From IMG/VR virus record IMGVR_UViG_3300044638_004051, positions 1-60,549 of that record: 60,549 nucleotides of DNA, one strand, 5' to 3'. Positions within the stretch are counted from its first letter, which is position 1, and the number at the start of each line of letters is the position of its first letter. Below are positions 15,363-23,182 of this stretch, one piece after another. The stretch is from a virus. Below the pieces are notes generated by a model. The model worked only from the letters and a program-made list of their open reading frames with translations. It was not told the origin of the DNA and searched no databases. The position numbers and the translations under genes were made by a program.

Positions 15363-15835
15363 TGGGGTTTGAGGAAGCCAATGCGACGATCAGGGCAGCA
15401 GTTCACAACCGGCTGGATGCCACGCCCAAGGACGATCCCAAGATGGTGGGATACGCACCGCAACAAGAGGACCGGCTGATCGAGCAGTTCTTGAATAAGT
15501 TCAACGAGGCAAGCGAGAAGTGCGTGACGAGGAAGCCGCACCCCGTGTCGGAGAAGTTCTTCGCCCTGCTTGAAGAGCTTGAAGCACTTCATGGAAGCAA
15601 GTCCGCCGACTACGGGAGCGAGACCGATCCGCTGGCGAACATCCGGCAGGGTGCCGAGTTCGTGAACATCGAGGCGTGGCGTGGTTGCTTGGTGCGGATC
15701 GCGGACAAGGTGCAGAGGCTGCGTACCTACTGCCGCACCGGGCGATTGGTACACGAAGGCGTGCGCGATACCTTGCTCGACCTCGCCAACTACAGCCTGC
15801 TTGCCATCCTGTTGCATGAGGAAGTGAATGACTGA
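15362..15835 (+). CDS. DUF1599-like protein
   Basis: This 157-aa protein has a C-terminal domain with LHGSKSADYGSETDPLANI, then VRIADKVQRLRTY and VHEGVRDTLLDLANYSLLA. This matches the pattern I recall for DUF1599, a family linked with nucleotide modification and MazG-like helical folds. The conserved D-K-x-x-R and D-T-L-x-D-L-x-N-Y groups are intact. It may act on nucleotides (family-based inference). A GTG immediately before the ATG is in frame; I chose the ATG. Confidence 0.65.
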   Translation: MGFEEANATIRAAVHNRLDATPKDDPKMVGYAPQQEDRLIEQFLNKFNEASEKCVTRKPHPVSEKFFALLEELEALHGSKSADYGSETDPLANIRQGAEFVNIEAWRGCLVRIADKVQRLRTYCRTGRLVHEGVRDTLLDLANYSLLAILLHEEVND

Positions 15836-16148
15836 TCCACTGGATCAGGCAATCGAGGCGTCTCTGGCCGAGCGCAACCCGCAGGAAATAGCTGGCGCGT
15901 ACCAAGCCATCTGTGGGATGATGCTGCTGAATTCCGCCCTCGCCATGCGGCGGCGGATATGCACACGGAACGAGAACGCCTTAGAAAAGAATGCCGCCAA
16001 ACGCTGGGTATCCGGCTGCGACGGGGTGCTGAAGTTTGACGAGTGCTGCGAAGCTCTCGACATGGATGCAGCTTGGACGAGGCGTGCGTTTGCTGAACTG
16101 GGGTCGCCCATAAACAAGGCGAACCCAGAGGGACACTCTCATGCCTGA
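15828..16148 (+). CDS. Hypothetical protein
   Basis: This 106-aa, mainly helical protein contains paired Cys (SGCDGVLKFDECCEALDMD) and a C-terminal WTRRAFAELGSP that could be a recognition helix. I do not assign a DNA-binding role on that alone. It overlaps the DUF1599-like gene by eight bases and the next gene by eight bases, so it is translationally linked to both. Confidence 0.5.
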   Translation: MTDPLDQAIEASLAERNPQEIAGAYQAICGMMLLNSALAMRRRICTRNENALEKNAAKRWVSGCDGVLKFDECCEALDMDAAWTRRAFAELGSPINKANPEGHSHA

Positions 16149-16482
16149 CTCTGACTACCTCTCGCAGATCGGTGCGTACATCTCGCAGGCCCGGGAAAAG
16201 GCCCGGGACGGCATCTCGATTGCGGACCTTACCTCCCTGACCTTGGATGGCATGCGGCTTGCCATCGGCCTGCTCGACCGGCTGGAGATGCCGGGTGCCG
16301 ACAAGAAGGCCGAGGTGCTGAAGCTGGTCAGCTACTTCTTCGACAGCTTCGCAGACGCCTGCGTGCCGTTCGCAGCCAAGCCCATCTGGTGGCTGGCCAA
16401 GCCCGCAGTCCGTGCCCTCGTCCTGTCTCTGGCATCCGGTGCGGTCGAGTCGCTGCTGCCCATGGTGCGAGGTGTGGCATGA
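16141..16482 (+). CDS. Hypothetical protein of membrane/secretion cassette
   Basis: This 113-aa protein has a helical N-terminal half. Its C-terminal hydrophobic region (CVPFAAKPIWWLAKPAVRALVLSLASGAV) could associate with a membrane. It is the first of five tightly overlapping genes leading to the papain-like protease, so a role in export or lysis is possible (inference). It overlaps the next gene as ATGATG. Confidence 0.5.
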   Translation: MPDSDYLSQIGAYISQAREKARDGISIADLTSLTLDGMRLAIGLLDRLEMPGADKKAEVLKLVSYFFDSFADACVPFAAKPIWWLAKPAVRALVLSLASGAVESLLPMVRGVA

Positions 16483-16733
16483 TGACGATGCTCCTCCTCG
16501 CTGCCGCCGCTGCCGTCCTCCTCTGGCCTGCCCCCAAGCAGGACAGCCCCTACGCTAGCCTTACCGTGCCCAGCGTCCCGCCGCCGCAGCCAAAAGAGGC
16601 CAGCTACATCGAGGCTATCGCCGCCCTTCAAGTAGTGCGGAAGCGTCTGGCCGCTACCGACCAGTTGTCGGAGCCGCAGGTCGAGGCTGTCAACGTACTG
16701 ACGCTGGCCCTAGTGGCAGGGGGCGAGAAGTGA
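16479..16733 (+). CDS. Small protein with N-terminal membrane segment
   Basis: This 84-aa protein begins MMTMLLLAAAAAVLLWP, a single transmembrane or signal segment, then a Pro-rich spacer (SVPPPQPKEA) and a helical tail. The layout is that of a membrane-tethered periplasmic protein, comparable to spanin-type or protease-accessory proteins, without a lipobox. The start was chosen at the coupled ATG in the upstream stop. Confidence 0.55.
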   Translation: MMTMLLLAAAAAVLLWPAPKQDSPYASLTVPSVPPPQPKEASYIEAIAALQVVRKRLAATDQLSEPQVEAVNVLTLALVAGGEK

Positions 16734-16735
16734 AC

Positions 16736-17191
16736 ATGGGCCGAGAAGTCCGGTACTGGCTGGCCGCTGCCCTGCTGGGGATTGCGTTGGCAATCAACGT
16801 GTCCTCGTTCAGTGGGCCGCGCCCGCAGGTAGAGCCGGGGAGTCTCGACCTGACAGCCGCCTTTGTCGGCCCCACCGCAGGGGCGGACGCCTCTTTGCTA
16901 GCCGCCATGGCGGACGAGGTGGCGAACGTGATCGAGTTCGATGGGAAGCAGAGCAAACCGATGCTCTCCACCGGGCACCAGCTTGATCAGCTGCGTACCA
17001 GAACAAGGGAGTTCCTGATGAGGGGCGAGTCGCTGGGAGATCGACAGCCCAAGGTCAGGCAGATTGTTGGGGAGTATCTGGAGGCCAAGCTAGGCCACAG
17101 TGGAGGGGAGATCACCGCTGCACAACGCGACTCATGGGTAGCCGCGTATCGTGACATCGCGAGGTCTGCCCGCCATGCGCTATCTCGCTAG
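16736..17191 (+). CDS. Membrane-anchored helical protein
   Basis: This 151-aa protein has one N-terminal membrane helix (YWLAAALLGIALAINVSS), then a linker and a long helical domain containing LDQLRTRTREFLMRGESL and REIVG-type helices. It was not recognised. The ATG at 16736 has a GGGGCGAG-like site upstream. It overlaps the start of the protease gene by 17 nt, suggesting the two are made together. Confidence 0.55.
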   Translation: MGREVRYWLAAALLGIALAINVSSFSGPRPQVEPGSLDLTAAFVGPTAGADASLLAAMADEVANVIEFDGKQSKPMLSTGHQLDQLRTRTREFLMRGESLGDRQPKVRQIVGEYLEAKLGHSGGEITAAQRDSWVAAYRDIARSARHALSR

Positions 17192-18200
17192 GCTTGTCGC
17201 AGCGGGCATCCTGATAGCCCTTGCTTTCGCCGCCTATCAGGCAGGGCGACAGCAGCCCCAACGCTACGGCTACATGCCGGACCCAGCCGGGGCCAAGCGG
17301 TTCTCTCAGACGCTGCCGCACCCATCGTTCGCTGCTGCCGCCCCCGAGGCCATGGCCAAGGCCAAGCCGCAGGACGTGTACCTGTGGCGGGCCATGCAGG
17401 CAGCACACAAGGCACGGTATGGCACGCCGTGGCAGTGCAGCAACCAGCGTGACGTGGGTTCGTGCGTTGCCCACGGTGCAGCCCATGCAGTCTTCTGCTC
17501 CGAGGCTGTGGCGTGGTCGCAGGGGGAGCGTGACGAACCACCCCTCCTGACGCATCAGGGCGCGGTATACGGGGGTTCACGGGTCGAGGCGAGGGGGAAG
17601 CCGGGCGACGGGGCCAGCCCGTACGGGGGCTATTCAGACGGCTCCACGGGGTATCACGCCGCGAAGTGGTTGAGAGAGTGGGGTGTGATCCACAAGAAGC
17701 CATACCCCAGCCGGGACTGCACGGAGAGCAACCCGGATATCGAGCGTGAGATGGGGGCGTACGGGTGCGGCGGCAAGGATGACCGTGGCAGGCTCGATGC
17801 CGAGGCCAAGAAGACTCCATGCCTGCATGTGGCACAGGTCTCCACATGGGATGAGCTAGTGGCGGCGATCACCTCCGGCCACCCCGTGACAGTGGCTTCG
17901 TCGCAGGGGTTCTCCAAGCGACTGGATCACCAATCGTTCGACACACCCAGCACGATGTGGATGCACCAGATGTGCATCATAGGTCTGCGCGTAGATCGAG
18001 AGGGCGCGGCCATCGTGAATTCATGGGGGAACTACCTGACCTACACGGCTCCCCGCTACCCGGCAGACCTGCCTGATGGGGTCTTCTGGGTGGACCGCCG
18101 TGTGATCGAGCGGATGCTGGCGGCTGGCGATAGCTGGGCAATCAGCGAAGTGCAGTTTGCTTATCGAGATATCAACCACAACAACTGGCTGGGCGAATGA
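17175..18200 (+). CDS. Membrane-anchored papain-like (C1) cysteine protease
   Basis: This 341-aa protein has an N-terminal membrane anchor (LARLVAAGILIALAFAAY), a linker of about 50 residues and a papain fold. Gln91 and nucleophile Cys97 lie in NQRDVGSCVAHGA, His264 in MWMHQMCIIG and Asn282 in IVNSWGNY. All four papain catalytic positions are present. Papain-like enzymes are rare in phages. Next to small membrane proteins and with no lysozyme or amidase recognised in the genome, it is a candidate for cutting a proteinaceous cell envelope during lysis, or host or virion proteins (inference). Confidence 0.85.
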   Translation: MRYLARLVAAGILIALAFAAYQAGRQQPQRYGYMPDPAGAKRFSQTLPHPSFAAAAPEAMAKAKPQDVYLWRAMQAAHKARYGTPWQCSNQRDVGSCVAHGAAHAVFCSEAVAWSQGERDEPPLLTHQGAVYGGSRVEARGKPGDGASPYGGYSDGSTGYHAAKWLREWGVIHKKPYPSRDCTESNPDIEREMGAYGCGGKDDRGRLDAEAKKTPCLHVAQVSTWDELVAAITSGHPVTVASSQGFSKRLDHQSFDTPSTMWMHQMCIIGLRVDREGAAIVNSWGNYLTYTAPRYPADLPDGVFWVDRRVIERMLAAGDSWAISEVQFAYRDINHNNWLGE

Positions 18201-18430
18201 TGAACATGAGAATGCTGATCCTCGTTGCGATTGTTGCGTTCGCTGTTGGCCGCTCGATGAGCGAGCCAGAGCCACGCCCCTCCCCCATACACGACCGCCC
18301 GGTGCTGCGGATACTGGTGCGTGTAGCCAAGCTGGGGCTGTGGGCGTTGGCGTTTGCCGAGCCAGCCCCGCATGAGCATCAGCATGTCCAGCATTCGCCC
18401 GATGCAGTCGATCACTTCCGGAGTCTGTGA
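18197..18430 (+). CDS. Small membrane protein, holin candidate
   Basis: This 77-aa protein has two possible membrane segments, MLILVAIVAFAVG near the start and VLRILVRVAKLGLWALAFA in the middle. A His-rich hydrophilic tail follows (APHEHQHVQH). Length, two hydrophobic helices and location just after the protease fit a holin-like role, but no specific family is recognised. The start overlaps the protease stop. Confidence 0.5.
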   Translation: MMNMRMLILVAIVAFAVGRSMSEPEPRPSPIHDRPVLRILVRVAKLGLWALAFAEPAPHEHQHVQHSPDAVDHFRSL

Positions 18431-18594
18431 TGCACTGGCTTATCTCGGTACTCACTTGGTTATCTGCCGACCCGGTTGCGCTCGACACTAGCGTGCCACG
18501 GGCAGCGGCTGCATCGCAGGTGGCGTACGCCACGTTTGCGAAGGATGGGGGGAAGGCTTGTCCGACAGGTAACTGCCCGCCCACTCGCAGGTAA
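18430..18594 (+). CDS. 54-aa secreted or anchored peptide with CPTGNC motif
   Basis: This small frame begins at the ATG overlapping the previous stop (TGATG) and ends at TAA 18592-18594. The N-terminus, MHWLISVLTWLSADPVAL, is signal-like. The C-terminus carries ACPTGNCPPTRR. A CPNGQC motif also occurs in the 745-2364 virion protein. Coupling on both sides supports a real gene. Function unknown. Confidence 0.55.
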   Translation: MHWLISVLTWLSADPVALDTSVPRAAAASQVAYATFAKDGGKACPTGNCPPTRR

Positions 18595-18597
18595 TGG

Positions 18598-19113
18598 ATG
18601 ACACGCCGCCTTACGCCCAAGCAACAGGCAGTCGCAGAGGCTGCGCTGCGATACGTTGCCCCGTCTATCGCCGTGTTCGTGCGCAGAAACCCAGACCTGC
18701 GTGCCACGATCAAGCGCGTCGATATGGACAGCGTTGCACAGATGGCGGTGTGCATGGCAGCGTTCACCTACAATCCGGCAAAGAGCCAGCCCACCACGTA
18801 CTTCGGGAGTGCGATCAGACACGCACTCTATCGGGCTGTGTTGAACCAGCAGAAGCTGGATGGGAGATACGTTCCGGTCGAGAAGATACTGGAACCACAG
18901 CCGCACATCGCCCGCACCCGGCAAGAGATGCGGGCGATGCGTGCGCTGCGGTCCCTGTCGGCGTATGACCGGACGCTATTGGAAGACAGGCTGATCGAGC
19001 AGGTCACGCTGGAGCAGCTGTCGGTGGAGCAGCACTGCGATCCTCGCACGATTAGCAAGCGAGTGAAGCAGGCGGTCGCAAAGCTACGCTCGATTGAGGG
19101 CGATCTGCCCTGA
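18598..19113 (+). CDS. Phage sigma-70-type sigma factor
   Basis: This 171-aa protein resembles compact sigma factors. A region 2-like part near residues 55-85 holds YNPAKSQPTTYFGSAIRHAL. A region 4-like helix-turn-helix near residues 135-165 holds LEQLSVEQHCDPRTISKRVKQA. It could redirect host RNA polymerase to phage promoters, for example the GCTMTTGACA motif (hypothesis). The last 30 bases overlap the convergent serine recombinase gene. Confidence 0.72.
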   Translation: MTRRLTPKQQAVAEAALRYVAPSIAVFVRRNPDLRATIKRVDMDSVAQMAVCMAAFTYNPAKSQPTTYFGSAIRHALYRAVLNQQKLDGRYVPVEKILEPQPHIARTRQEMRAMRALRSLSAYDRTLLEDRLIEQVTLEQLSVEQHCDPRTISKRVKQAVAKLRSIEGDLP

Positions 19114-19878
19114 TGACCACAGCCGCTGGAAGTCCTTGCGGTTGGTGATCATGGGGTAGCCTGCCTGCCTCGCCCGCAATGCCCATCGCACGGTATCGGG
19201 TCCGGTGAATCGCCGGATTGTCTTGCCGGTGAACCGGCCCCGGTCCTCTTCGTGCATGAACCACAAGGCAATGTCATCGAGGGACTGGCCTTCGTCATGC
19301 TGGGTCTGCATGAAGTCGATGACGCCACGCTCGTACTCGTTCACACGGTACGCCTTCTGCTGGCGGGTGCCGACCTGCTTCCACCCCACTGGCGACGAGC
19401 GAGAGAACGGAAGCCCGCTCTCCCGCTTGACCTGATTGTCACGCTTCATCTTGCGTGAGACCATGCGTCTGTACATGTGGGCATAGAGAACCATGTTGCT
19501 CTCCAGCATGTCGTACAGTTCCGCATCACCGTCCAGCCCAGACAGATCGGGCAGGTCGAGGATCACACGCTTCACCCCCTTGCGATCCAGCTGGTCGAGC
19601 GTTACGAACCCGTCTGTCTTGTTGCGGAACAGACGGGACATGTCCGCCACGACAAGGTAGTCGCCCGGCTGAAGGGCGAAGTACACCTGCCGCCCGTCAG
19701 GTCGCTCCGAAAAGATCGAGCCGCCCGACTCTGCCGGATCATAGAAGAACCCGGCCCACTCCACCCCCTTCTTAGCAAGGTGGGTATCGTAATAGTCACG
19801 GCAGGTCTTCTCCTGTACCTCCCGTGTCATCCCCTGTTTGGCGGTCGAATGCCGACCGTAGGCGTAGCACTTAGGCAT
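19084..19878 (-). CDS. Serine recombinase (resolvase/invertase family)
   Basis: This 264-aa protein has an N-terminal resolvase domain with nucleophile Ser10 in AYGRHSTAKQG and an ADMSRLFRN segment where the family has DRLxRLxR. A helical middle (VLYAHMYRRMVSRKMKRDN) and a short recombinase-type C-terminal DNA-binding part follow. ATG 19878 follows AAGGAG. It is much shorter than large phage serine integrases. A tyrosine integrase is also present, so this enzyme more likely resolves, inverts or mobilises DNA, though it could be a second integrase. It overlaps the convergent sigma gene by 30 bp. Confidence 0.85.
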   Translation of the reverse strand: MPKCYAYGRHSTAKQGMTREVQEKTCRDYYDTHLAKKGVEWAGFFYDPAESGGSIFSERPDGRQVYFALQPGDYLVVADMSRLFRNKTDGFVTLDQLDRKGVKRVILDLPDLSGLDGDAELYDMLESNMVLYAHMYRRMVSRKMKRDNQVKRESGLPFSRSSPVGWKQVGTRQQKAYRVNEYERGVIDFMQTQHDEGQSLDDIALWFMHEEDRGRFTGKTIRRFTGPDTVRWALRARQAGYPMITNRKDFQRLWSSGQIALNRA

Positions 19879-20188
19879 TGGGGTCTTCTCCTTTCCGTGT
19901 CTTGCGAACACGATCCGCGATGGCTTCGTTGAACACAGTGTCCCAATACTTCTTATGCCACGCATCGAAAGCGGCGATCATCTGCGTGCGATTGCTGGGG
20001 TCAAGCTCCTCCCACATGTAGTCGAAACAGAACCGCTGCATCTTGTTGCGGAATACCCAGTAACAGTTGCCGCTCTGCGCAATGTAGAGCCACCCCTTTC
20101 CCTTGCCGGGCAACCGCCAGCGGTAGATCAACTCCTCAATCTCCCCATTGGGCAGTCGGTACACGATGCGTTCGTTCACCTTTCCCAT
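19871..20188 (-). CDS. Hypothetical protein upstream of serine recombinase
   Basis: This 105-aa protein is rich in aromatic residues (YRWRLPGKGKGWLYIAQSGNCYWVFRNKMQRFCFDYMWEEL is one region) with a basic end (VRKTRKGEDPNA). It overlaps the recombinase start by eight bases and the preceding gene's stop by one base. I chose the ATG at 20188. No family recognised; it may be a partner or directionality factor of the recombinase (weak inference). Confidence 0.5.
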   Translation of the reverse strand: MGKVNERIVYRLPNGEIEELIYRWRLPGKGKGWLYIAQSGNCYWVFRNKMQRFCFDYMWEELDPSNRTQMIAAFDAWHKKYWDTVFNEAIADRVRKTRKGEDPNA

Positions 20189-20718
20189 CAGGCCACCGCT
20201 CCTTTCTTCGCGTAGTATGCTTGCTTCTTCCGATACGCAGCCAGCTTGGTCTTCGCCAATGCGAGCTTGCGTTCCCACTCACGCACCTTCTCGTCCGCTT
20301 CTTCCGCCCGACGCTCGATCAGCGTCAGCGGTTTCTTGCGTTCATACCTTCGCTTGGGCGGGGGCATCTGGGCAAGTAGGTCATACTCCGCAGCATGCTG
20401 GCGGAGATCGTTGACCCAGTCTTTCTCAAACTTCCGCCGATGCTCGTCACTGGTGTAGCAATACTGCACTGCCATCAGCAGCAGCGAGGACACGTCCTTG
20501 TCGGCAAGCGACTTGTACGAATCCACCTTCCCGCTTGTGGCCAGCGTGGCGAACAAGCGGTCGAGTATCGGCCGTGTCATTAAGGAGCCGCCCCAGTACG
20601 CGGGGTCCATCCCGCGCTTGCGACAGCGATCAACGTGCCGTGCATATGCACGGTCGAGGGACTGCTTGAGTATCCGCAGAATGTTCTGTTGAACTTGAGT
20701 CAGTGGTGGCTTTGTCAT
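20188..20718 (-). CDS. Hypothetical coiled-coil protein
   Basis: This 176-aa protein is helical throughout. The last about 60 residues form a charged coiled coil (ERRAEEADEKVREWERKL) ending in a basic patch. The ATG at 20718 follows GGAGA and lies two bases after the stop of the 24-aa micropeptide. Function unknown. Confidence 0.55.
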   Translation of the reverse strand: MTKPPLTQVQQNILRILKQSLDRAYARHVDRCRKRGMDPAYWGGSLMTRPILDRLFATLATSGKVDSYKSLADKDVSSLLLMAVQYCYTSDEHRRKFEKDWVNDLRQHAAEYDLLAQMPPPKRRYERKKPLTLIERRAEEADEKVREWERKLALAKTKLAAYRKKQAYYAKKGAVA

Positions 20719-20720
20719 GG

Positions 20721-20795
20721 TCAGTTCTCCGAACGACATGAAATGAGGGACATGAACACCAGAGCAGCGATGAATGTGACAAGGTCAACCGGCAT
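20721..20795 (-). CDS. 24-aa single-pass membrane micropeptide
   Basis: ATG 20795 is preceded by AAGGAGG at ideal spacing, stronger than most ribosome sites here. The peptide has a hydrophobic core (LVTFIAALVFMSLIS) and a CRSEN end. It overlaps the VWA gene stop by 11 nt in another frame. It may be an accessory or regulator of the AAA+/VWA pair, a toxin or a lysis modulator; none of these can be told from sequence. Confidence 0.5.
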   Translation of the reverse strand: MPVDLVTFIAALVFMSLISCRSEN

Positions 20796-22035
20796 AGGTG
20801 GGCACCTCCTTCGTGAGGTCGATCACCTTCGCCCACGCTGGCGGAGTCGAGTAGCTGGACCGTCGCACCAAAGCGATGATCAGCCTCGCCCGTGTGCGGT
20901 GGGCAGGCCAGTCGGTTTCCCCGTCAGTGACCAGCACAATCGCATCGGGACGCTGCTCGCGATCCTCGTCCTCGATTGCCTTGGCCATGTCGGTTCCGCC
21001 GTAGCCCTTGAACTCCCACTGCGACAGCGATGTGATCCGCTTCGCATCTTGCAACCGGCTGTCGAATGCCACGACACGGGGGCGATGCACCTTGCGTAGA
21101 CCGTGGGCAATCACAGTCAACGCACGGCTCTCGGTCCCAGACATGGAGCCAGACGTGTCGATGATGATCGAACACTCCGGAGCCAGCCGCACCACGCCAC
21201 GCTTGCGTGGGGTATCGGCCTGCTGCCTGCGGTTCAAGCGACGGTAGGTGTATTCCTCCGTGCCGATAGGCGAGGCAACCGACTTGGATACCACCGTCCG
21301 CAACTGATCGAACGGATCAGGCTGCGGATGCAGCCGGGCCTTGAGCGACTTGACCACCTCCCCCGGGACTGACCCGGGAGAGGATGACTCCAGCTGCTCG
21401 ATCTTCTTCTCTGCCTCACGCAGGCAGTGATCCACCATCGCATGCTCGACCGCAGACACGGGCTTCTCATACGGGCGTGGCACACCGTCGCTGTTGCTGC
21501 CCGCCTTGGCTGGATCGAGCGGGTTGCCGCCGTCTTCCTGCGGTTGTTCCGGTGTGTGCTGGAACAACAACCCGTAATACTGCTCGACCGTCATGCCCCG
21601 CACCAGTCCGGGGATGGAGAGGTAAGCGGTCTTCGTATCAGGGATGCAGCCGTCGATACGCACGATGCCGGACGGTTCGTCCAGACCGTGGTGCCTATCG
21701 AGCAACTGCTGGACAACCAGATCGGCGGCGAGATTCCACACATACCGCTCTCGCTCTGTCGCCTGTGGCACCGCCGCCTTGAAGCGGCGGCAGTGCGACA
21801 GGACAACGTGCATAACCTCATGCAGTAGGCAGTACGCCACCTCCATCGGAGTGAGCGAAGACATGAACTGCTCGTTGCAATACAGACGGTTGGCCTGATC
21901 CACTGCCATAGTTGGTATGGCTGTGGTCTCCACCGTCCGCATCATCGAGAAGACGTGGGTGAGGTAAGGCACCCACGTCCGAAGCCGCAGCTTCGCCTTG
22001 GTCAGCAGTCGCTGAACTGTGGTGAGAGTCTTCAA
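20785..22035 (-). CDS. Zincin/VWA-domain protein, partner of MoxR ATPase
   Basis: This 416-aa protein combines an N-terminal metallopeptidase-like helix with HEVMH at 72-76 and His81, and a C-terminal VWA-like domain with the MIDAS motif DTSGS (293-297) and a later GYGGTD. This is the DUF2201/VWA-like architecture usually paired with a MoxR AAA+ ATPase, as here. The start is a TTG inside the ATPase stop, with GGAGGT upstream. Such pairs act as metal-dependent chaperones that remodel partner proteins; the target in this phage is unknown. Confidence 0.82.
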   Translation of the reverse strand: MKTLTTVQRLLTKAKLRLRTWVPYLTHVFSMMRTVETTAIPTMAVDQANRLYCNEQFMSSLTPMEVAYCLLHEVMHVVLSHCRRFKAAVPQATERERYVWNLAADLVVQQLLDRHHGLDEPSGIVRIDGCIPDTKTAYLSIPGLVRGMTVEQYYGLLFQHTPEQPQEDGGNPLDPAKAGSNSDGVPRPYEKPVSAVEHAMVDHCLREAEKKIEQLESSSPGSVPGEVVKSLKARLHPQPDPFDQLRTVVSKSVASPIGTEEYTYRRLNRRQQADTPRKRGVVRLAPECSIIIDTSGSMSGTESRALTVIAHGLRKVHRPRVVAFDSRLQDAKRITSLSQWEFKGYGGTDMAKAIEDEDREQRPDAIVLVTDGETDWPAHRTRARLIIALVRRSSYSTPPAWAKVIDLTKEVPTYAG

Positions 22036-23123
22036 GCGGCACCTCCGATCTGGGAAACGAGCTTGCCGTACCGGGACAGCAGGTTCTTGGGAACACGGTA
22101 ATCCTTGTAGGTGTTGGTGATCTCGTTGAGAACCGGGCCGACGCAGTCGAGCATCCCGTTCTCACCCATCTCGATCAGCACCTTGACCGCCCCGTCCATA
22201 CGCTTCGACGCATGGTCATCGGACAGCGTTTCCAGAATCCCGCACGGCAGGAAGACCAGCTGATCGACACGGTCACCCGTGTAATCGATGGTCGCCTTGC
22301 CATCCACCACTTCGGCCGGATCGTACAGGTCTTTCGCAGCGATGCTCTGCATCAACTGCCCGGCACCCGCACTACCGACCATGCCAGTCGCGATCTGATT
22401 GATCACGTCGCCGTCTGCCTTGACCTTGTCCGCACCGGCGAGGCACCGGGCAAGGTTCGTCCACTGACGCAGCGAGGGAAACGCCCGCTCGTCATCGGGG
22501 ATACGCTTGCATCCACGCAGGGCAGGCTGACGCTGGAGCAAGTAGCCGACACGCCGCGTCCACTTCGGAACGTACGACGAGTAGTCGCCCACAATCGGGA
22601 AGTTGGTGGGCAACTTGAACTGCCCGCCGTTAAGCATGCCCTCGATCCACGAATCGAATGGGATTTCCCAGTCGTGGTGGTACAGGCGGTTCAACATCGA
22701 CGGCTCCAGCGGGCTGGAGTTGGGCGCGAGTTCCGGCGGATTCGCAGCGGCCACCCGGATAGTGGACGGGTGGAGAACCAGATCACCCACCCTGCCCTCG
22801 TTCAGCAGGGACAGGAGAGCAGGTCGCATTGACTGCGGGGCAGTGGTCAACTCATCAAAGATGATGCCCCACCCCGGCTGGGTCATGCGAACCAGCCACT
22901 CCAGATGCACCATGCGTGCGATGCCAGACTTCTTGTCGATGTCCGGCATGCCGCCCACGTCTTCCGGCATGTGCTGCGAAGGGATGAAGACGAACGGCTT
23001 GAGTCCCATCGCACGGATGAGAGCCTCAAGAAACGCCGTCTTGCACTCGCCCGTCCCGCCCCAAGCAATGCCCGGGACACCGCACTGAATCGCAATAAAC
23101 AAAGCCGCATTCAAGCAATCCAT
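22032..23123 (-). CDS. MoxR-type AAA+ ATPase
   Basis: This 363-aa protein has a variant Walker A GGTGECKT (22-29), Walker B IIFDE (87-91), a sensor-type AAANPPE segment and Arg-containing C-terminal helices, consistent with the MoxR clade. It is translationally coupled to the VWA/zincin gene, as in host MoxR-VWA chaperone systems. ATG 23123 has AAAGG upstream. A hairpin with a T-run separates it from the gene before it, so its level may be set separately. Confidence 0.82.
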   Translation of the reverse strand: MDCLNAALFIAIQCGVPGIAWGGTGECKTAFLEALIRAMGLKPFVFIPSQHMPEDVGGMPDIDKKSGIARMVHLEWLVRMTQPGWGIIFDELTTAPQSMRPALLSLLNEGRVGDLVLHPSTIRVAAANPPELAPNSSPLEPSMLNRLYHHDWEIPFDSWIEGMLNGGQFKLPTNFPIVGDYSSYVPKWTRRVGYLLQRQPALRGCKRIPDDERAFPSLRQWTNLARCLAGADKVKADGDVINQIATGMVGSAGAGQLMQSIAAKDLYDPAEVVDGKATIDYTGDRVDQLVFLPCGILETLSDDHASKRMDGAVKVLIEMGENGMLDCVGPVLNEITNTYKDYRVPKNLLSRYGKLVSQIGGAA

Positions 23124-23142
23124 GATTGCAAACCTTTCAAGA

Positions 23143-23171
23143 AAAAATGAAACCCACCTAGCCACGGTGGG
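23143..23171 (-). terminator. Hairpin plus T-run between 23183 gene and AAA+ gene
   Basis: On the minus strand CCCACC-GTGGCTA-GGTGGG is followed by TTTCATTTTTTC. It lies between co-directional genes, so it is a partial terminator or attenuator. Confidence 0.55.
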
Positions 23172-23182
23172 CAATCGAACAA

